Counted from the first letter of the stretch, positions 8,915 through 18,094 are shown. The stretch: 47,660 nucleotides of DNA from Lachnospiraceae bacterium (GCA_017620055.1 JAFZRD010000029.1:1-47660), one strand, 5' to 3'. Program-made: numbers and translations. Notes: generated by a model from the sequence alone, not told the origin.

Positions 8915-10962
8915 CTCTTCTGTCCTCCGTTACCGGTTGCGTGTGTGGACAGAACACGCTGCATGACACGTTCAAAATCCGCAGTGTTTATGGGCTTGGC
9001 GATGAAACCGTCAAAGCCTTCCTTGATGAACATCTCCCTTGCGCCCGAAACCGCATTTGCCGTCAGTGCGACCACAATGATCTCTTTCCCGACATCACGT
9101 GCGGCAGCCTTGATCAGTTTCATGGCTTCCACTCCGTCCATCTCAGGCATCATATGATCCATAAAGATCAGGTCGTAATCATTATCACGGCATTTACGTA
9201 TAGCCTCACGTCCGCTTGCGGCGGTATCGACGACCATCTCGTAATCCCGAAACAGTGAAGTTGCAACAACAAGGTTCATCGGTTCGTCATCTACCACCAG
9301 AGCCCTGACATTTCGGAAAGCAGGCCGCTCACCGGCTTCCGGTCCGTCCGTTCCTTCGCAGTAATGACCGTCATTAAGTATCTTGATCACGGGATATGCG
9401 TAAAGCGGTTTGGGTATCGCGATCACTCTGCCGTCCTTGGCCGGCTCGAATCCGGCTCTGCCGGCCACTCCTATGATCATGCCCTCTTTGGCGATCTCAT
9501 CGAAATAACCCTTGTTTTCTTCATACTCCTCCTGTCCCATAAATACATGGGTGACATTGAGCTTCTCCCTGAGACGTTCAACTTCATAGACCGTCTCGGC
9601 GGAATACAGTGGCACATGTATTCCCGATGCGAGATTGGATGCCATCTGACGGTAGAAATCGCGCAGCTGCGGAACTTTGTATTTATCGGGTCTGACATGG
9701 AACAGCACGGCTCCGTCAAATGATTCCTCAAGCGACAAACACGGTTCATAGTCGATCACTTTCTGAGGCAGTGTTACCCTTATCGTGGTACCGGCCTTTT
9801 TTTTGCTTTCGATCTTAATGAATCCACCCATCCTGTGCGCGAAACCGTATACGATGAACAGTCCGAGCCCTATTCCTCCGGAACTTCGGTTTCTCTTCCT
9901 GTTGGCCTGGTATAATCCATCGGTCACGGCCACAATGGTGTTCCTGTCCATACCGATACCGGTATCCGTCACTTCAATGATGAGATTGACGCCGTAATCG
10001 GTAGTCTCCGTATACATCCTTATGTAGATCCCGCCGACTCTTGTGAATTTGACCGCATTCTCCAGGAGGTGTCTGAATATCTTGTGGAGTTTTTTGATAT
10101 CACCTCTCATTACCGCAGGAACCGTCGGGGCGAGATCGACAACAAGATCCAGATCACTCTCATTCCCGATGAGACGGAATCCCGTGACTACGTCGTTAAC
10201 AAGAGAAGTGCTGAGATAATCATCCTCTTCAAGGAATATCTTTCCTCTCTTACACTCCGTGAAATCCTGAATGTCCTCGATCTGATATGCAAGTCTGACT
10301 CCGGCTTTCTTGATCGAATCGGCTTCAAATCCCGCTCCCTTTTTTATGAGAAGATCCGACATTCCGTTGACAACGTTAACAGGGGTCCTAAGTTCATGGG
10401 AAATGTTGGAAAGAAAATCTTCCATGCTGGCATCGTTGGATCTGATACGCTCCTCTTTGATCCTGTCCGTTTCCGCATCCTCAAGACTGTCGTTAATGGA
10501 TCTGATACATAAAAGGTAGATCAGCAGCACGATCGCCATGTGCAGAAGTATACGTGACACGTTCATCCTGTCGTATACGATAGCCTCCCCTCCCGGTAGA
10601 TCGATAAACTGTATGAACAGAAGAATACCGTATTCCAGAAGAAGGATGTTCATCATCCGGGCATCGCATAATATCGAATAGGTGACCATAACAAGAATGA
10701 CCGCGATCGAAATATCGAAAAAAGAACTCCTGTGGATACCGTGATAAAACAGAAGAAGAGCCGAATAGCCGAAATAGAAACCTTTTCTGATCTCAAAGTC
10801 TATCCTGTCGGAAAGATGAGCGGCCCAAATGGAAATGATCCCCACAACAATAACAGTGGGAACCCAGAACTCCCATTGCATAAGGATGTTTTCAACGATC
10901 AGTCCGACGGAAGCGAGCGTTGTGGCCAATATTATAAATTTCTCATTTGTGTTTCGGTTCAT
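8911..10962 (-). CDS. hybrid histidine kinase (membrane sensor, pseudo-receiver, receiver)
   Basis: A 683-residue protein. Residues 8-155 contain roughly six short membrane helices as sensor. A DHp domain carries His189 in SHELRTPVN, followed by an ATPase domain with HLLENAVKFT near 300, DTGIGM at 333-338 and GGIGLGLFIV at 362-371. Residues about 403-530 fold like a receiver (alternating strands and helices, ending VIAIPKPLYAYPVIKIL) but lack the acidic pocket, so this is probably a pseudo-receiver. A true receiver spans 553-670 with Asp602 in LIFMDHMMP and Lys in GFIAKPIN. No Hpt domain is present, so a neighbour's Hpt would have to carry on the relay. A GAGAGGATC site precedes the ATG at 10962. 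The stop overlaps the start of the DegV kinase. Confidence 0.93.
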   Translation of the reverse strand: MNRNTNEKFIILATTLASVGLIVENILMQWEFWVPTVIVVGIISIWAAHLSDRIDFEIRKGFYFGYSALLLFYHGIHRSSFFDISIAVILVMVTYSILCDARMMNILLLEYGILLFIQFIDLPGGEAIVYDRMNVSRILLHMAIVLLIYLLCIRSINDSLEDAETDRIKEERIRSNDASMEDFLSNISHELRTPVNVVNGMSDLLIKKGAGFEADSIKKAGVRLAYQIEDIQDFTECKRGKIFLEEDDYLSTSLVNDVVTGFRLIGNESDLDLVVDLAPTVPAVMRGDIKKLHKIFRHLLENAVKFTRVGGIYIRMYTETTDYGVNLIIEVTDTGIGMDRNTIVAVTDGLYQANRKRNRSSGGIGLGLFIVYGFAHRMGGFIKIESKKKAGTTIRVTLPQKVIDYEPCLSLEESFDGAVLFHVRPDKYKVPQLRDFYRQMASNLASGIHVPLYSAETVYEVERLREKLNVTHVFMGQEEYEENKGYFDEIAKEGMIIGVAGRAGFEPAKDGRVIAIPKPLYAYPVIKILNDGHYCEGTDGPEAGERPAFRNVRALVVDDEPMNLVVATSLFRDYEMVVDTAASGREAIRKCRDNDYDLIFMDHMMPEMDGVEAMKLIKAAARDVGKEIIVVALTANAVSGAREMFIKEGFDGFIAKPINTADFERVMQRVLSTHATGNGGQKR

Positions 10963-10991
10963 TTTGATCCTCTCAGATCACAGATCTTTTT

Positions 10992-12347
10992 TCATTCATT
11001 ATCTTCGGTTGCAAAAGACAGATCGGATGACGTATATTCTATCTGCGTCCTGTCATTATAGCCCGACATCTCCCATGCCTTCATAACACGTCTTATAACC
11101 CCCGGCGTATCCCTCTGTGTAAGCTGGGGCAGGACAACGAAGAACTGGTTCGGTCTGCACTGGAAGATTATATCGCTCTTTCGGAGGGAATTTTTCAGAA
11201 CGTTCCCGAACTGCGCCACGATCTCGGAAAATATGACTCCCTCTTCCCTTGCCGAAATACGGAACAGTATCCTGTTACCTATACCGCCGTAACGCTTCAG
11301 GAACCTGATAATGAAACGGTAATTCCACGAAAAGGCTTCCTGTCCGAGGAGCATCGCTCCTTTACCTTCACCGCGTTCCGATACTATCCGGATGACACGT
11401 GAAAGATCTCGTCCGAGATCGTCATCATCCCCTTTGACGTCTCCTTCATGTACGCTTGGATCGTAGATCTCATACCCGTGTTTCCCGTTCAGTTTCACCC
11501 TGCACAGGGCACTGTCCGCATACTGGAACAGTATCTGATAGTCATCCGCATGGGATGGAGCAAAAGCACAGCCAACCGATATACCGAGCGGTATTCCGTG
11601 ATCGGATCCCATAAGCTTGCCGGCTTCCGCAAGGAGCTGCTCATTAAGCCTTGATACGAGCGATGAAACGGCTTCCTCTTCCGTCATATCAACGAAGAAC
11701 GCCATGAACTCATCTCCGCCTATCCTGCTGACCGGATCCGACGATCTGACATTGAACCTGATGATCTCCGAGAATGCCACGAGAACACGGTCTCCCATAT
11801 CGTGACCGAATATATCGTTGACAAGCTTGAAATTATCAAGATCGAAGATGATCAGAGCCCCCGATGAATTCTTAACGACCGACGTCACCTTGTCGGTTCC
11901 GCTCGTTTTATTCAGGAACCCGGTAAGTTTGTCAACGGTCGCTTCTTCGGTAAGTGTCTCTATCGTCCTGCTGTTATTGATAGTATTAATGATACGGTTG
12001 ATAAGAATATCCTTGTCAAACGGTTTATGGATATAGTCGGATGCTCCGGCCCGAAGTCCCCTTCGCTCGGTTTCCTTATCATTCTCTCCGGTCAGGAATA
12101 TGACGGGAGTCTGTGGCCTTCCCATCTGTTCCTCCAGTTTACGGAGTTCCCTGTATGTCTCAAATCCGTCCATCCCCGGCATCAGGATATCGAGCAGTAT
12201 CAGGTCGGGAGTGTTCTTCTCCATAAACGTCAGAAGATCGCTTCCGGAGCGCAGGCAGCTGACTCTCATATCCTTCTTGTTAAGATGTTCTTTTGCATTT
12301 TTAAGACTGAGCGGCTCGTCATCAACCACCACTATCCAATAACCCAT
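10992..12347 (-). CDS. receiver-GGDEF diguanylate cyclase with degenerate second GGDEF
   Basis: A 451-residue response regulator making cyclic di-GMP. The receiver occupies about 1-120, with Asp53 in LILLDILMPGMDG and Lys in DYIHKPFDKD. The cyclase domain, about 135-298, has the intact active site RIGGDEF and an upstream RSSD inhibitory site five residues before GGDEF, so product feedback is expected. Residues about 310-451 look like a second, shortened GGDEF fold in which the signature reads RPNQF inside SDIIFQCRPNQFFVVLPQ, so it should be inactive. A longer TTG-initiated frame begins at 12362, but AGAGG lies five bases before the ATG at 12347, which I chose. It is the only enzymatic output gene in the kinase operon and lies between two kinases. 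Confidence 0.92.
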   Translation of the reverse strand: MGYWIVVVDDEPLSLKNAKEHLNKKDMRVSCLRSGSDLLTFMEKNTPDLILLDILMPGMDGFETYRELRKLEEQMGRPQTPVIFLTGENDKETERRGLRAGASDYIHKPFDKDILINRIINTINNSRTIETLTEEATVDKLTGFLNKTSGTDKVTSVVKNSSGALIIFDLDNFKLVNDIFGHDMGDRVLVAFSEIIRFNVRSSDPVSRIGGDEFMAFFVDMTEEEAVSSLVSRLNEQLLAEAGKLMGSDHGIPLGISVGCAFAPSHADDYQILFQYADSALCRVKLNGKHGYEIYDPSVHEGDVKGDDDDLGRDLSRVIRIVSERGEGKGAMLLGQEAFSWNYRFIIRFLKRYGGIGNRILFRISAREEGVIFSEIVAQFGNVLKNSLRKSDIIFQCRPNQFFVVLPQLTQRDTPGVIRRVMKAWEMSGYNDRTQIEYTSSDLSFATEDNE

Positions 12348-12371
12348 CATTACCTCTTTCAAAATGTTTAT

Positions 12372-14465
12372 TTACCGCTTTCGGCCGAGCAGATCCAGGA
12401 TCCTGTCATACTCATAATTATCCGAAGCAGTCTTAAGCTTTGCAAAAAGGGCCCCATACTCATCCGGTATCCGATATGGACGCAGTCCGTCAAATACAGT
12501 CTCCAGTCTGTCACAGTCCATGTCATTAGCCGCAGACCATATCTCGTCAAGCGAATCCCTGATGAGTCTCTCATCCGCCTCCGGTCTGTCGTTAACGTTC
12601 TCCTCCGTTTCGGAGAACATCATATACAGGACATCCTTGAGATTGACGAAAGATCTGATAAACACTTCCTGATTCGCATCGATATAATCGTTATCGTTCC
12701 TCTTGCCGGCATCCTCAAGCTTCTGGGCCTCTTCACCAAGTTCCTCGGCACCTATGATCCTGAGCGAACTCTTAAGTGCGTGAACTTTTATGGTGTAGTT
12801 TCTGATATCGTTTTCTTCATAGAGGCTTCCGAGCTCCTGTGCCCTGTCATCCATAGATTCGTAGAACATCTTAAGAAGCGACAGGTAGGAAGATACGGAT
12901 CCGTTGTTTTTGATGCCGGTTGCGATATTTATCTGGCTGCCGCGAAGATTCTCAAGCTCATCGGGTATCATCAGGTCATCATCCGATTCTCCCTCTTCAT
13001 CAGCGGAGCATATCGTGATCTTCTCTTCCGGGATGTATGCCCGGAGCATCTTCTCGAGTGCATCCGGATCAACGGGCTTGGTGAGGTAATCATCGAATCC
13101 CGAGCCGATATAATACTCCCTCGCTCCGGGGATCGCATTTGCGGTGAGGCATATAGCCGGCGTATCTGCATTCGGTCCCTCTTTATCCGCGCGTATCTCG
13201 GCAAGTGTTTCTATACCGTCCTTTTCCGGCATCATATGATCGAACACGAATACATCGTATTTATTCTGTGAAGCGAGTCTGATCCCTTCATCTCCGCTTT
13301 CGGCCGTATCCACACTGATATGTGTCCGTTTGATAAGATTCAGGAACACCCGGAGATTCATCGGGTTATCATCAACTGCAAGTATCCTTGCATCCTTCGC
13401 GGTAAATCTCTCTTTTGTTCCCGGGATCACAGCCGCTCCGGGTTCGGAAGGCTTCTCGCCGTTCTTGGAATATGCAAGTATCTCATCCACAAGAACGAGC
13501 AACTGGTCCCCGGCGGTCTTGACATTCTGGGAATACTCACGTATCAGTGCTTCCGAACTTTCCCTGTAAATCATCTCGTTATTGCCGAGCATGGCATTGA
13601 TGGGAGTCCTTATCTCATGGGACATATTTGCGAGGAACACACTCTTAGCGTTATTAGCCTCTTCGGCAACTTTGATCTGCTGTGTCAGCGAAGTTGCCAT
13701 GGACTGCAGGGTCTCGGACAGGACACCTATCTCATCCTGTCTGTCGATCTCAAGTTTTTCATCGAAGTCACCGTTACGGTATTTGGAAGCGACACGGGTG
13801 ATCTCAACAAGCGGGTCGGTTATCGTCTTGATCTGTGAATAACATGTAAGTCCCACGATGAACAGTACAAATGTGAGAATGAACACATACATTATGATGC
13901 TCTCTCTTGTCTGTTCTTTGAGCTGGCTCTCGTACCATTCCAGCGAAAAATCCACCCCTATGATCCCGGCTACGTTTCCGTCGGAATCAAAGACCGGACT
14001 GTATGCACTGTAGAACGAACCCCACTTATCGGAATACGGCTGCTCATCAACAGCCGTTATGCCTTTGCTTGCCTTAACGAGTGCATCCGTCCTGACAACT
14101 TCCTCCCCGAATTCCCCCGGATCATCGATCGCAGGATCGACGGTGAACGTAAAGCGTCCGTCGTCTTCCTCTTTTATGCCGTACACATACTCGGACTCGA
14201 TATTGTCCCTAAATACCGCGAGCGAATTGTATATCGACCTGTACCCTGCGGTATCCTTATCATCTTTGGTAAGCCTCTTAAGAACATCCCCGTTGACGGA
14301 TCCCGATGCACAGTTTGCGATATCGATCATTCTCTGTCTTGTTGAGGATGTGATCGCATTGCGGGCCGAAGCTATGGACACAACACATATAAGGCCCGAG
14401 GAAAGAATGACCGCAAGCAATACCACAGCCCATATTCTCGATGCAAGGCTCTTGCTTTTCTTCAT
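12372..14465 (-). CDS. kinase-like phosphorelay protein lacking the ATPase domain
   Basis: A 697-residue membrane protein. Two transmembrane helices (about 9-33 and 189-211) flank an extracellular Cache-like sensor, then HAMP (to about 265) and a DHp domain with His283 in NMSHEIRTPI. Where the ATPase domain should begin (ILAYSK, near residue 334) the chain passes through a linker of about 25 residues straight into a receiver (359-479, Asp409 in VFVFDHMMP). No N-, G1- or G2-box exists. An Hpt domain follows, with His562 in KVHALKSSLR, then the shared helical tail (630-697). It cannot autophosphorylate alone, so it is a receiver/Hpt relay or a dimer partner of a complete kinase. The reading frame is intact. 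A GTG start 33 bases earlier is possible, but the ATG at 14465 overlaps the lipoprotein stop as TGATG. Confidence 0.92.
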   Translation of the reverse strand: MKKSKSLASRIWAVVLLAVILSSGLICVVSIASARNAITSSTRQRMIDIANCASGSVNGDVLKRLTKDDKDTAGYRSIYNSLAVFRDNIESEYVYGIKEEDDGRFTFTVDPAIDDPGEFGEEVVRTDALVKASKGITAVDEQPYSDKWGSFYSAYSPVFDSDGNVAGIIGVDFSLEWYESQLKEQTRESIIMYVFILTFVLFIVGLTCYSQIKTITDPLVEITRVASKYRNGDFDEKLEIDRQDEIGVLSETLQSMATSLTQQIKVAEEANNAKSVFLANMSHEIRTPINAMLGNNEMIYRESSEALIREYSQNVKTAGDQLLVLVDEILAYSKNGEKPSEPGAAVIPGTKERFTAKDARILAVDDNPMNLRVFLNLIKRTHISVDTAESGDEGIRLASQNKYDVFVFDHMMPEKDGIETLAEIRADKEGPNADTPAICLTANAIPGAREYYIGSGFDDYLTKPVDPDALEKMLRAYIPEEKITICSADEEGESDDDLMIPDELENLRGSQINIATGIKNNGSVSSYLSLLKMFYESMDDRAQELGSLYEENDIRNYTIKVHALKSSLRIIGAEELGEEAQKLEDAGKRNDNDYIDANQEVFIRSFVNLKDVLYMMFSETEENVNDRPEADERLIRDSLDEIWSAANDMDCDRLETVFDGLRPYRIPDEYGALFAKLKTASDNYEYDRILDLLGRKR

Positions 14466-15274
14466 CACTTGACTATCGTAACATCCGTTCCGAACCACTT
14501 TATCGAGATCCCGGCAAGTGTTCCGTCCTCTTTCATCTCATGAAGGGTCTTCTGTACCACGTTCCTTAGTGCCTGATCGTTCTTTCTGAAACCGATCGCG
14601 AAGTCCTCATTTCCGAGCACGGAGGGAAGTATATAATAATCCTTGTTGTTCTCGGATATGTAGTAATACGCGACTATCGAGTCAATGAAAACGGCATCTA
14701 ACTCATCCGATTCCATCATGTCGAAAAGCTTGTAATTGTCGTCGGCCTTGACTATGTTCAACTCCGGTAAATCTTTCGATGATTCGAGAGCACTCTCCGT
14801 GCTCGATCCGGCCTGCGTTCCGACCCTCCGTCCCTCAAGATCCGACAATTTTCTGAAAGGGCTGTTCTTCTTCACGACAAAGACAGTCTCGTTTTCCATG
14901 TACGGCTCGGAAAGGTTCATGCTCTCCCGGCGTTCGCTGTTGACCGACAGTCCGTTCCAGATGCAGTCGATCCTCCCGTCATTTAAGTATTCCTCTTTCC
15001 TGTCCCAGACTATCGGCTGGAGTTTCAGTTCAACTCCGAGTCTTGAACACACCTCTCTCGCAAGATCAATGTCAAAGCCCGTATAATTTCCGTCTTCGCC
15101 GACAAACCCCATCGGCGGGAAATTATCGTCGAATCCGAGTATCAGTTCCCTTTTGTTGACTATATTCGTAAGCGAGGAGTCTTTTTCCGTGTTGTCGCTT
15201 TTGGCGCATCCAGCCGCAAAGACCGTCAATATCGCTGCTGCGAGAAGTATCGGAAGCGCATGGGTTCTTTTCAT
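14465..15274 (-). CDS. amino-acid-type solute-binding lipoprotein
   Basis: A 269-residue family 3 extracellular solute-binding protein. The N-terminus is a lipoprotein signal (MKRTHALPILLAAAILTVFA) with lipobox AAGC, placing the acylated Cys at residue 23 on the outer face of the membrane. Family features are GFDDNFPPMGF, GFDIDLAREVCSRLG, DCIWNGLSV and GTQAGSSTESAL. These proteins bind polar or acidic amino acids. No ABC permease or ATPase gene accompanies it. It starts three bases after the stop of one sensor kinase and its stop overlaps the start of the ATPase-less kinase. The likely role is therefore presenting a ligand to one of these membrane sensors rather than feeding a transporter, though partnership with a distant ABC transporter remains possible. 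Confidence 0.93.
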   Translation of the reverse strand: MKRTHALPILLAAAILTVFAAGCAKSDNTEKDSSLTNIVNKRELILGFDDNFPPMGFVGEDGNYTGFDIDLAREVCSRLGVELKLQPIVWDRKEEYLNDGRIDCIWNGLSVNSERRESMNLSEPYMENETVFVVKKNSPFRKLSDLEGRRVGTQAGSSTESALESSKDLPELNIVKADDNYKLFDMMESDELDAVFIDSIVAYYYISENNKDYYILPSVLGNEDFAIGFRKNDQALRNVVQKTLHEMKEDGTLAGISIKWFGTDVTIVK

Positions 15275-15277
15275 ATT

Positions 15278-18094
15278 TTATCCTCTCCTGTTTGCGATCA
15301 TTTTGATGATCGCGGAATATTCGAAATTGTCGGAAGCAGTCCTGATCTTATCGAACAATTCTCTGTCCGCCTCGGGGATACGGTATCCGTTCATTTTCGA
15401 TATGATACTTTCAAGCCGTTCACAGTCCATTGCCTCGGCCGATTCAATAACATCCGAATAAAACCGGTTCATCGTTCCACTGTCCGCTTCGTATCTGTTA
15501 CCATCCGGTTCATCCCGTCCTGTAAGCGTTCCGATAAGCTCTCCGAGCCGTTCATACTCCCTGATCAACTCTTCATGGTTTGAGGCAATATACTCTTCGT
15601 CCCCGCTCTTACCGGCGTCCTCCATTTTCTGAGCCATCTCCCCAAAACCAACAGCTCCGATTATCTTCGAAGAGCTCTTCAGTCCGTGAACCTTTATCGT
15701 ATAGTTCTTATAATCCTTCGAATTATAGTAATCCGTTATCTCTTTTGATCTGTCCGAAACCGAGTCTTTATATACCCTTAACATTTCACGGTATGATTGT
15801 TCGTCTCCGCTGTATCTGATCCCGGCCGAAACATCTATACCTTTTTCGCAAAGCGCGGCAAGATCATCAGGTATCGGTTCAGCTCCCGCCTCTTCTTCGG
15901 GTACATCCTTATCAGCGGTTACGGGAATGACAATGTCTTCCGGCAGATACTCAAGCATCATATCCTCCAGCCTGTCCGGCTCGATCGGCTTTGACAGGTA
16001 GTCGTTGAACCCGGCCTCAATATACATTTCTTTGGCGCCTGATATCGCGTTTGCCGTAAGGCAGATGGTGGGCGTGACATTGTTCGGATTATTGGGATTC
16101 CGACGTATCTCCTGAAGTGTCTCTATCCCGTCCTTGTGCGGCATCATATGATCGAGGAATATCATATCGTATTTCATCGCGGACGACATACGTATCGCTT
16201 CATCTCCGCTCTCGCACGTATCAGTCTTCACCTGTGTCTTCTTTATGAGGCTTGCGAACACCTTAAGATTCATCGGGTTATCATCCACGACAAGTATCCT
16301 GGCCTGCGGAGCCGTGAACTTCTCCCGGTACTTCCTGTGTGGTTCGCCGTTCTCCTTAACCGTCTCTTCGTAATCTCCGATCGGATCCCACAGGATGACC
16401 TCCTGTTTCAGACGGAATCCGAAGCTTGACCCTTTACCGTAAGCACTCTTCATCTCCAGAGTCGATCCCATCATCCTGACCAGGTTCATTGAGATGCTCA
16501 TCCCCAGACCCGTACCTTCGATATTTCTGTTCCTGTCCTCATCGATACGCTCAAACTTTGCGCACAGTTTGTCCATATCTTCTTTCCTGATACCTATACC
16601 GGTGTCTCTGACAAAGACTTTCAGTAATACCGATTCGTTATCATCGGGAACTCGTTCGAAGCCGACCTCAAAAGTAACACTTCCCTTCTCCGTATACTTG
16701 ACCGCATTCGTCAGAAGGTTCATGATGACCTGTTTTATCCTTGTAACATCTCCGAAGAGTCTCTTCGGCATATTCCCGTCAAAAGCCGTTATGAGCTTAA
16801 GACCTTTGTTCTTAGCACGGAAATCGATCATCGTCACAAGATCGTTGAGCATCGACGATACTTCGTACTCGACGGGGATGATCTCCATCTTCCCGGCTTC
16901 GATCTTCGAGAAATCGAGTATATCGTTCACTATACCGAGAAGCGTGTTCCCGGCATTCCTGATATTCTCGGAATACTCGGTCACTTCTTTATCTTCCGAT
17001 ACGCGAAGGACCATCTCGTTCATACCGAGTATCGCGTTTATGGGAGTTCTGATCTCATGTGACATGTTTGAGAGGAATTCCGACTTGGCCTCACTTGCAG
17101 CATTTGCGCGCTCCGACTCTATGGCAAGAGCACGGGCTTCACGCCTTCTCTTGTCGGAAGTGATCATAAAGAATCCGAGTGCAAAGCCGACTACGAGTGC
17201 GGTAAATATCGTTAATATGAGCGGGATCCGAAGGCCCTCGAAATCATCGGTGGCATCTATGACAGAAACAGAGAGCCAGTTATACTGAAGAGGCATTATA
17301 TAGACTATATAATCCCTGCCGTCCTTCTGCATGTAGAAGAATGATTCCTTATCACGATCGAGCTTTTCGGAAACGGCGACATCGATCGGATCGGTGCTGT
17401 CACCTATGTACGTTCTGATACGGCTCTTGTCGGGATGAGTCATTATCTCGCCGCGGACATTTACAATGATCTCGGAGATGATATCCGATTCATCCGCATG
17501 CTCATCGCTTATCACCTGGAGCTGGTTAAGGAACAGATCGACCGCAAGGATGCTCTTTGCATCACACAATACCTTGCCTATGGTGATCGTGTAATTGCCG
17601 GTGTCCATATCAAGATAAGGATCTCCGAGAACTATCTTGCCGTTCCCGGCTTTGGTCTGTTTGTACCACGGCCTCTGTGTAGGCTCATAATCTTCATCGG
17701 GTACCCAGCCGGATCCGTCCATGTATACGCCGTTAATGTAACCGTACAGACCTGTTGTCTCGCTGCTCATCGAATCCCTGAACGCGACCGTCTCGTTGCT
17801 CAGGTAATCGAGTATCTCATCATTCGTACGGTCTTCGCGGATCATGTTATCGAGTGAATAGCTTGCAAGCCGGAGGATATCTATGTATGACGATAAAGTC
17901 CTGTCAAGCTTGTTGGCAGTCTCTGTCGCGTTATTCCGTCCCTTGGCGATAATGTTTTCCCTTGTCTCGTTATAGAGCATACGGTAATACACGACGATCA
18001 CGACTATGAACGCCACAAGTATCAGCGTATACAAAACAAGGCGTCCGGCGACGAACCTGTTATTCTGTTTTTTGTCCCTATCTATCCTGTCCAT
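15278..18094 (-). CDS. Cache-domain hybrid histidine kinase with receiver and Hpt
   Basis: A 938-residue membrane kinase. A helix at about 17-37 and another near 290-312 flank a large double-Cache sensor, which binds small ligands such as amino acids in related proteins. His346 in SHEIRTPINAILGMNEM marks the DHp domain. The ATPase domain has MNLLTNAVKYT near 460, DTGIGI near 497 and GTGLGMSI near 527. A receiver (about 597-718) has Asp648 in MIFLDHMMP, and an Hpt domain carries His803 in KVHGLKSSSK. The last 65 residues form the helical module shared with two other Hpt proteins here. It is the first gene of the operon, 35 bases downstream of a strong -10. A GTG at 18112 would add six residues but leave only about ten bases of leader. 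I prefer the ATG. Neither has a clear ribosome binding site. Confidence 0.92.
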   Translation of the reverse strand: MDRIDRDKKQNNRFVAGRLVLYTLILVAFIVVIVVYYRMLYNETRENIIAKGRNNATETANKLDRTLSSYIDILRLASYSLDNMIREDRTNDEILDYLSNETVAFRDSMSSETTGLYGYINGVYMDGSGWVPDEDYEPTQRPWYKQTKAGNGKIVLGDPYLDMDTGNYTITIGKVLCDAKSILAVDLFLNQLQVISDEHADESDIISEIIVNVRGEIMTHPDKSRIRTYIGDSTDPIDVAVSEKLDRDKESFFYMQKDGRDYIVYIMPLQYNWLSVSVIDATDDFEGLRIPLILTIFTALVVGFALGFFMITSDKRRREARALAIESERANAASEAKSEFLSNMSHEIRTPINAILGMNEMVLRVSEDKEVTEYSENIRNAGNTLLGIVNDILDFSKIEAGKMEIIPVEYEVSSMLNDLVTMIDFRAKNKGLKLITAFDGNMPKRLFGDVTRIKQVIMNLLTNAVKYTEKGSVTFEVGFERVPDDNESVLLKVFVRDTGIGIRKEDMDKLCAKFERIDEDRNRNIEGTGLGMSISMNLVRMMGSTLEMKSAYGKGSSFGFRLKQEVILWDPIGDYEETVKENGEPHRKYREKFTAPQARILVVDDNPMNLKVFASLIKKTQVKTDTCESGDEAIRMSSAMKYDMIFLDHMMPHKDGIETLQEIRRNPNNPNNVTPTICLTANAISGAKEMYIEAGFNDYLSKPIEPDRLEDMMLEYLPEDIVIPVTADKDVPEEEAGAEPIPDDLAALCEKGIDVSAGIRYSGDEQSYREMLRVYKDSVSDRSKEITDYYNSKDYKNYTIKVHGLKSSSKIIGAVGFGEMAQKMEDAGKSGDEEYIASNHEELIREYERLGELIGTLTGRDEPDGNRYEADSGTMNRFYSDVIESAEAMDCERLESIISKMNGYRIPEADRELFDKIRTASDNFEYSAIIKMIANRRG

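Noticed and set aside
12027..13271. Long plus-strand open frame of 414 codons opposite the cyclase and ATPase-less kinase genes
   Set aside because: It lies antisense to two genes with complete domains, has no ribosome binding site or recognisable motif, and has the composition expected from an antisense reading of coding DNA.
12372..14465. ATPase-less kinase as a frameshifted pseudogene
   Set aside because: The frame is uninterrupted, catalytic His and Asp residues of DHp, receiver and Hpt are all kept, and no leftover ATPase motifs occur in other frames.
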